This document shows, in pieces, positions 60,946 through 64,000 of a DNA stretch of 64,000 bases. This DNA comes from Mesorhizobium sp. M2A.F.Ca.ET.046.03.2.1. GTDB taxonomy: Bacteria; Pseudomonadota; Alphaproteobacteria; Rhizobiales; Rhizobiaceae. Under the pieces are notes generated by a model, which was given only the letters and a program-made list of their open reading frames with translations, made no database searches and had not been told where the DNA came from. Position 1 is the stretch's first letter. Each line of letters starts with the position of its first letter. A program made the translations under genes and the position numbers. Where the stretch lies: positions 4,030,001 to 4,094,000 of the forward strand of contig NZ_CP034449.1 in NCBI RefSeq assembly GCF_003952425.1, written 5' to 3'.

Positions 60946-62551
60946 GGGCCGGGCTCATATGCAGGGTCGGCTTGGCGAGATCGCGCAGGATCTCGGCGGC
61001 GGCGTTGCGTCCCGGTGCGCCCATGACGCCGCCGCCGGGATGGGTGGAGGAGCCGCACATATAGAGCCCGCCGATCGGCGAACGGTATTGCGCGTAGCCC
61101 GGCACCGGGCGGTTGAAGAGCAGCTGGTCGAAGGTCAGCTCGCCCTGGAAGATATTGCCTTCGGTGAGGCCGACCTCGGCCTCGATCTCGCGCGGCGTGC
61201 GCACCTCCATATGGACGATGCGATCGCGGAAGCCGGGCGAATATTGCGCGATCTGGGAAATCACGCTTTCGGCGAAGCCGTCGCGGTCGGCGTCGGTCCA
61301 GTCGCGCCCGTCTATCTTGGGCGGCGCGTATTGGACGAAGCAGCTCATGAAGTGCTTGCCCGGCGGCGCCATGGTCGGGTCGAGCGTGGTCGGGATCATC
61401 ATGTCGAGGAAGGGGTCGGCAGACCAGCGCCCGGCCTTCCAGTCGTCATAGGCGCGCTCCATGCGTTCGATGGAATCGGTGAAGTGCATGTCGGCGCGGT
61501 AGACCGGCGAATCCTTCGGCAGGGCCGGAAACTCGGGCAGCGAATCCAGCGCGATGTTGACCTTGCCGGACGAGCCGCGGATCTTGAAGTTCCTGACACG
61601 GCGCAGGAAGATGTCGGGCAGTTCCTTCTCCTCGACCAGTTTCAGGAAGGTGCGCTTGACGTCGGCGTTGGAGATGACGAGCTTGCCAAAAATTTCCTCG
61701 CCGCTGGCGAGCACCACGCCCTTGGCCTTGCCGTTCCTGATCAGCACATGATCGACCTCGGCGCCCGTGCGGATGGTGCCGCCGGAAGCCTTGAAGGAGG
61801 CGGCCAGCGCCCTGGTGACGGCGCCCATGCCGCCGCGCGCATAGCCCCAGGCGCCGATCGAGCCGTCGACCTCGCCCATATAGTGGTGGAGCAGCACATA
61901 AGCCGAGCCCGGCGACATTGGCCCGAGCGCCGTGCCGATGATGCCGGACAGCGCGAAATTCGCCTTGATGATCTCGGTCTCGAAATACTCGTCCAGGAAG
62001 TCCGAGATCGACATCGTCCAGAAGCGCAGGGTCAGCGCCATCTCCTCGGCCGAGAGCCCGGCGAACTTCTTGCCGAGATAGAGCAGCTCGCCGAGGTCGC
62101 GCGGCTTGAAGCTCGTCGGGTCTGGCGCGGTGCGCATCAAGAGCGGCTGGATGAAGCGGCACTGCCGCGTGACGTCGCGCGAATAGCGATCATAGGCCTC
62201 GGCGTCGCGCTTCGAGAAGCGCGCGAACTCGCGACGATGGGCATCGTGGTCGCGGTAATTGGCGAGATAATCGCCGTCGCGCGTGAACACGGCGCCGCCT
62301 TCATAGGAGATCACCTGCAGACCGAAGCGCGGCAGCTCGAGATCGCGCATGATCTCGGGTCGGAACAGCGAGCAGACATAGGAGCAGTTGGAATAGAGGA
62401 AGCCCGGCGTCAGCTCCCGGCTGGTGGCCGCGCCGCCGACCCAGTCGTTCTTCTCGACCACCAGCACGTCCAGGCCGGCGCGCTGCAGATAGCAGGCGTT
62501 GACCAGTCCGTTATGTCCGCCGCCGATGACGATCGCGTCCCAGGCCTTCAA
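60932..62551 (-). CDS. CrtI-type FAD oxidoreductase 2
   Basis: 539 residues from a TTG at 62551, chosen because GGAG lies about ten bases upstream and the paralogue begins at the same place (MNWDAIVIGGG against LKAWDAIVIGGG). A TTG at 62599 would add 16 residues but has no spacing to its AGGAG. Motifs: AIVIGGGHNGLVNACYLQRAGLDVLVVEKN, SREL, and C-terminal GLYMCGSSTHPGGGVMGAPGRNAAAEIL. It is first in the operon of two flavoproteins, GcvT-like enzyme and small protein. About 33 percent alike to the next gene by eye. Confidence 0.86.
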   Translation of the reverse strand: MKAWDAIVIGGGHNGLVNACYLQRAGLDVLVVEKNDWVGGAATSRELTPGFLYSNCSYVCSLFRPEIMRDLELPRFGLQVISYEGGAVFTRDGDYLANYRDHDAHRREFARFSKRDAEAYDRYSRDVTRQCRFIQPLLMRTAPDPTSFKPRDLGELLYLGKKFAGLSAEEMALTLRFWTMSISDFLDEYFETEIIKANFALSGIIGTALGPMSPGSAYVLLHHYMGEVDGSIGAWGYARGGMGAVTRALAASFKASGGTIRTGAEVDHVLIRNGKAKGVVLASGEEIFGKLVISNADVKRTFLKLVEEKELPDIFLRRVRNFKIRGSSGKVNIALDSLPEFPALPKDSPVYRADMHFTDSIERMERAYDDWKAGRWSADPFLDMMIPTTLDPTMAPPGKHFMSCFVQYAPPKIDGRDWTDADRDGFAESVISQIAQYSPGFRDRIVHMEVRTPREIEAEVGLTEGNIFQGELTFDQLLFNRPVPGYAQYRSPIGGLYMCGSSTHPGGGVMGAPGRNAAAEILRDLAKPTLHMSPAHDVI

Positions 62552-62701
62552 GCGCGCAGAAGCTCCATCCGGTAGCCCTATCTTCCTGTTTTTGCGCAAC
62601 TCCTGACGGAAAACCGCTTCACGCTTTTCCTGGAATTGCCCGTGCCTTTGTTCCCCGATTGCCCGAATTTGGCACGGTTCACGGTTTTTTGTCCAGCCAT
62701 C

Positions 62702-62729
62702 TTGAATGAATGTTCAACAAATGATGTTG
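62702..62729. promoter_or_regulatory. Overlapping inverted repeats in a divergent promoter region
   Basis: TTGAA-N6-TTCAA (62702-62717) and CAACA-N5-TGTTG (62715-62729) overlap by three bases in the spacer between the flavoprotein operon (minus) and the methyltransferase gene (plus). BetI-type repressors bind TTGAA/TTCAA palindromes, and a BetI-like gene lies downstream on the plus strand. Likely operator for both directions. Confidence 0.55.
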
Positions 62730-62804
62730 CGTTTTCCTGTTGATGCGCTAGGCTTTGGCAGCATTCTGGACTGATCCACATCGGCATTTGGGGTTGAAGA
62801 TCCG

Positions 62805-63598
62805 ATGATCGAAACGGCTGACGCCGAGCCGGAATATGACGACACCGCCATTCGCTTTCTCGAAGCGTTGTGGGGCGAGGGCTACCTTTCGCCGGGCGGC
62901 CCCGAAGAGGTCGACCGCGTCATCGAAGGCCTGTCGCTCAAGGGCAAGACGATCGCCGATATCGGCTGCGGAGCCGGCGGCATCACGCTGCATCTGGTGG
63001 CAAAGCACGGCGCGGCTCGCGCCACCGGCTTCGACGTCGAGAAGCCGGTGATCCAGGCGGCAAGGCGAGGGGCGATAAGGCAGGGCCTGGAGGACCGCGT
63101 CAGCTTCGTCCAGGCGCCGCCGGGGCCGCTGCCTTTCGCCGACGCCTGCTTCGACCTCGTCTTCTCCAAGGACGCGCTTTTGCATGTGCCGGACAGGGAC
63201 GCGCTGTTCGCTGAAGTCTCCCGCGTGCTGAAGCCGGGCGGGGTCTTCGCGGCGTCGAACTGGATGATCGGGCATGACGGCGAGCCGTCGCCTCAGATGA
63301 AGACCTATATAGCGGCCGAAGGGCTGTCCTTCGCCATGGCCTCGCCGGCGCGCTACGCCGAAGCGATGCGGCGCGCCGGCTTCACCGACATCACCATCCG
63401 CGACCGAAATCCATGGTACCGCGAGGTCGCCGCGAAGAGCTTTCGCGGCTCAAGGGGCCGCTCTACGCGCAGGCCGCGGCAGCGGTCGGCGCGGCCTATG
63501 TCGACAAGAACATCAAGACCTGGGAGGCGATGCAGAAGGTGCTTGACAGTGGCGAGCACCGCCCCACTCATCTGCGCGGTTGGAAGCCGGTTGGATAG
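62805..63598 (+). pseudogene. SAM-dependent methyltransferase with frameshift
   Basis: Class I methyltransferase: [35 protein letters not shown] (motif I and acidic end), then [35 protein letters not shown]. Up to [16 protein letters not shown] (about base 63430) the frame is normal; after that it turns Arg/Ser-rich. The expected end ([26 protein letters not shown] ... LRGWKPVG, stop 63598) is in the next phase, so one C near 63434 is missing. The intact form resembles phosphoethanolamine or sarcosine/glycine N-methyltransferases. It diverges from the flavoprotein operon and is followed seven bases later by a BetI-like gene. Confidence 0.75.
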
Positions 63599-63604
63599 CC
63601 GGCG

Positions 63605-64000
63605 ATGCTGGAGACCGTCACCCATATGAAGACCGCAGAGGCTACCGACAACGACACTCAATCGGCACCCAAAGGCGATGCCGAAAAGCGCGGCCGCAAG
63701 GCCTCGAAAGAGGTCCGGCAGCTGCAGCTGATCGAGGCGACGATCGATTCGCTGGCCAAGCGCGGTTACGCCGAAACGACGATGGCCGACGTGGCCGACG
63801 GCGCGGGCCTGTCGCGGGGCATCGTCAACTTCCATTTCGAGAGCAAGGAAAAGCTGCTCATCGCCACGCTGCAGCACATGTATGACGAGTATTCGGCGCA
63901 TTGGCGCACCGCCCTCCAGAAGGCGGGCGACGATCCGGCGAGACAGCTGCAGCAGCTGGTGTGGGCCGATTTCGACCGCTCGATCTGCAACAAGCGCAAG
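63605..64000 (+). CDS. TetR/BetI-family regulator, 3' end missing
   Basis: 132 codons are open to the end of the window. After a polar N-terminus ([14 protein letters not shown]) comes the TetR helix-turn-helix: [59 protein letters not shown]. The continuation ([34 protein letters not shown]) follows the BetI subgroup. ATG 63605 or 63626 may be the start. BetI proteins repress choline-betaine genes in response to choline; here it probably controls the methyltransferase and the divergent flavoprotein operon through the palindromes at 62702-62729. Confidence 0.85.
   Translation, partial: MLETVTHMKTAEATDNDTQSAPKGDAEKRGRKASKEVRQLQLIEATIDSLAKRGYAETTMADVADGAGLSRGIVNFHFESKEKLLIATLQHMYDEYSAHWRTALQKAGDDPARQLQQLVWADFDRSICNKRK

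Noticed and set aside
60656..62575. A 639-codon open frame opposite the flavoprotein genes
   Set aside because: The minus-strand FAD motifs are unmistakable. The plus-strand product is an Arg/Ala-rich artefact.

Overview
The window looks like high-GC chromosomal DNA from an alphaproteobacterium of the order Rhizobiales, most likely Mesorhizobium or a close relative. This is inferred from gene content: a PhyR-NepR-EcfG general stress module with HWE kinases, a pst-phoU-phoB locus with an alphaproteobacterial Pho box, a rhizobial xylFHG system with a ROK repressor, and a MucR/Ros zinc-finger regulator. No database was searched.

Bases 1 to about 19.8 kb are the right part of an integrated prophage-like element whose left end lies outside the window. 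It holds a DUF3987 protein, a probable ejection protein, a collagen-like tail fibre, a sulfotransferase, a MucR-type regulator, an ATP-dependent DNA ligase, a nuclease, several small secreted or lipid-anchored proteins, and a pair made of a three-cysteine Gp37/Gp68 protein and a TcmP-like protein. A tyrosine recombinase closes the element, next to a 3' half of tRNA-Glu(CUC) that marks the right attachment site. A second, degenerate tRNA-Glu 3' fragment lies 2.6 kb further on. The stretch between the two holds a small coiled-coil gene and a stop-interrupted regulator, and looks like the scar of an older insertion.

From 22.5 to 42 kb is core chromosome: a VOC protein and a GST with a histone-H1-like tail; a large PAS hybrid kinase; pstSCAB-phoU-phoB behind a three-unit Pho box (phosphate uptake); and a ROK repressor divergent from xylFHG (xylose uptake). 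From 42 to 52 kb lies a dense general-stress island. It has phyR divergent from nepR-ecfG, an HWE kinase, and membrane, lipid and PRC-barrel genes. I find ten GGAAC-N16/17-CGTT promoters there, each placed and oriented for one of these genes. Phosphorylated PhyR would sequester NepR and free EcfG, which would then fire the whole neighbourhood.

From 52.8 to 64 kb come a sulfatase-type hydrolase divergent from a quinone-detoxification operon (mhqO/mhqD-like), an M19 dipeptidase, and an uncharacterised four-gene operon (two CrtI-type flavoproteins, a GcvT-like demethylase and a small protein). That operon diverges from a frameshifted methyltransferase and a BetI/TetR-type regulator cut by the window end. 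Long palindromic intergenic repeats punctuate convergent gene ends. Three genes carry single-base lesions (near 21,720, 48,718 and 63,434), which may be real decay or sequence errors.
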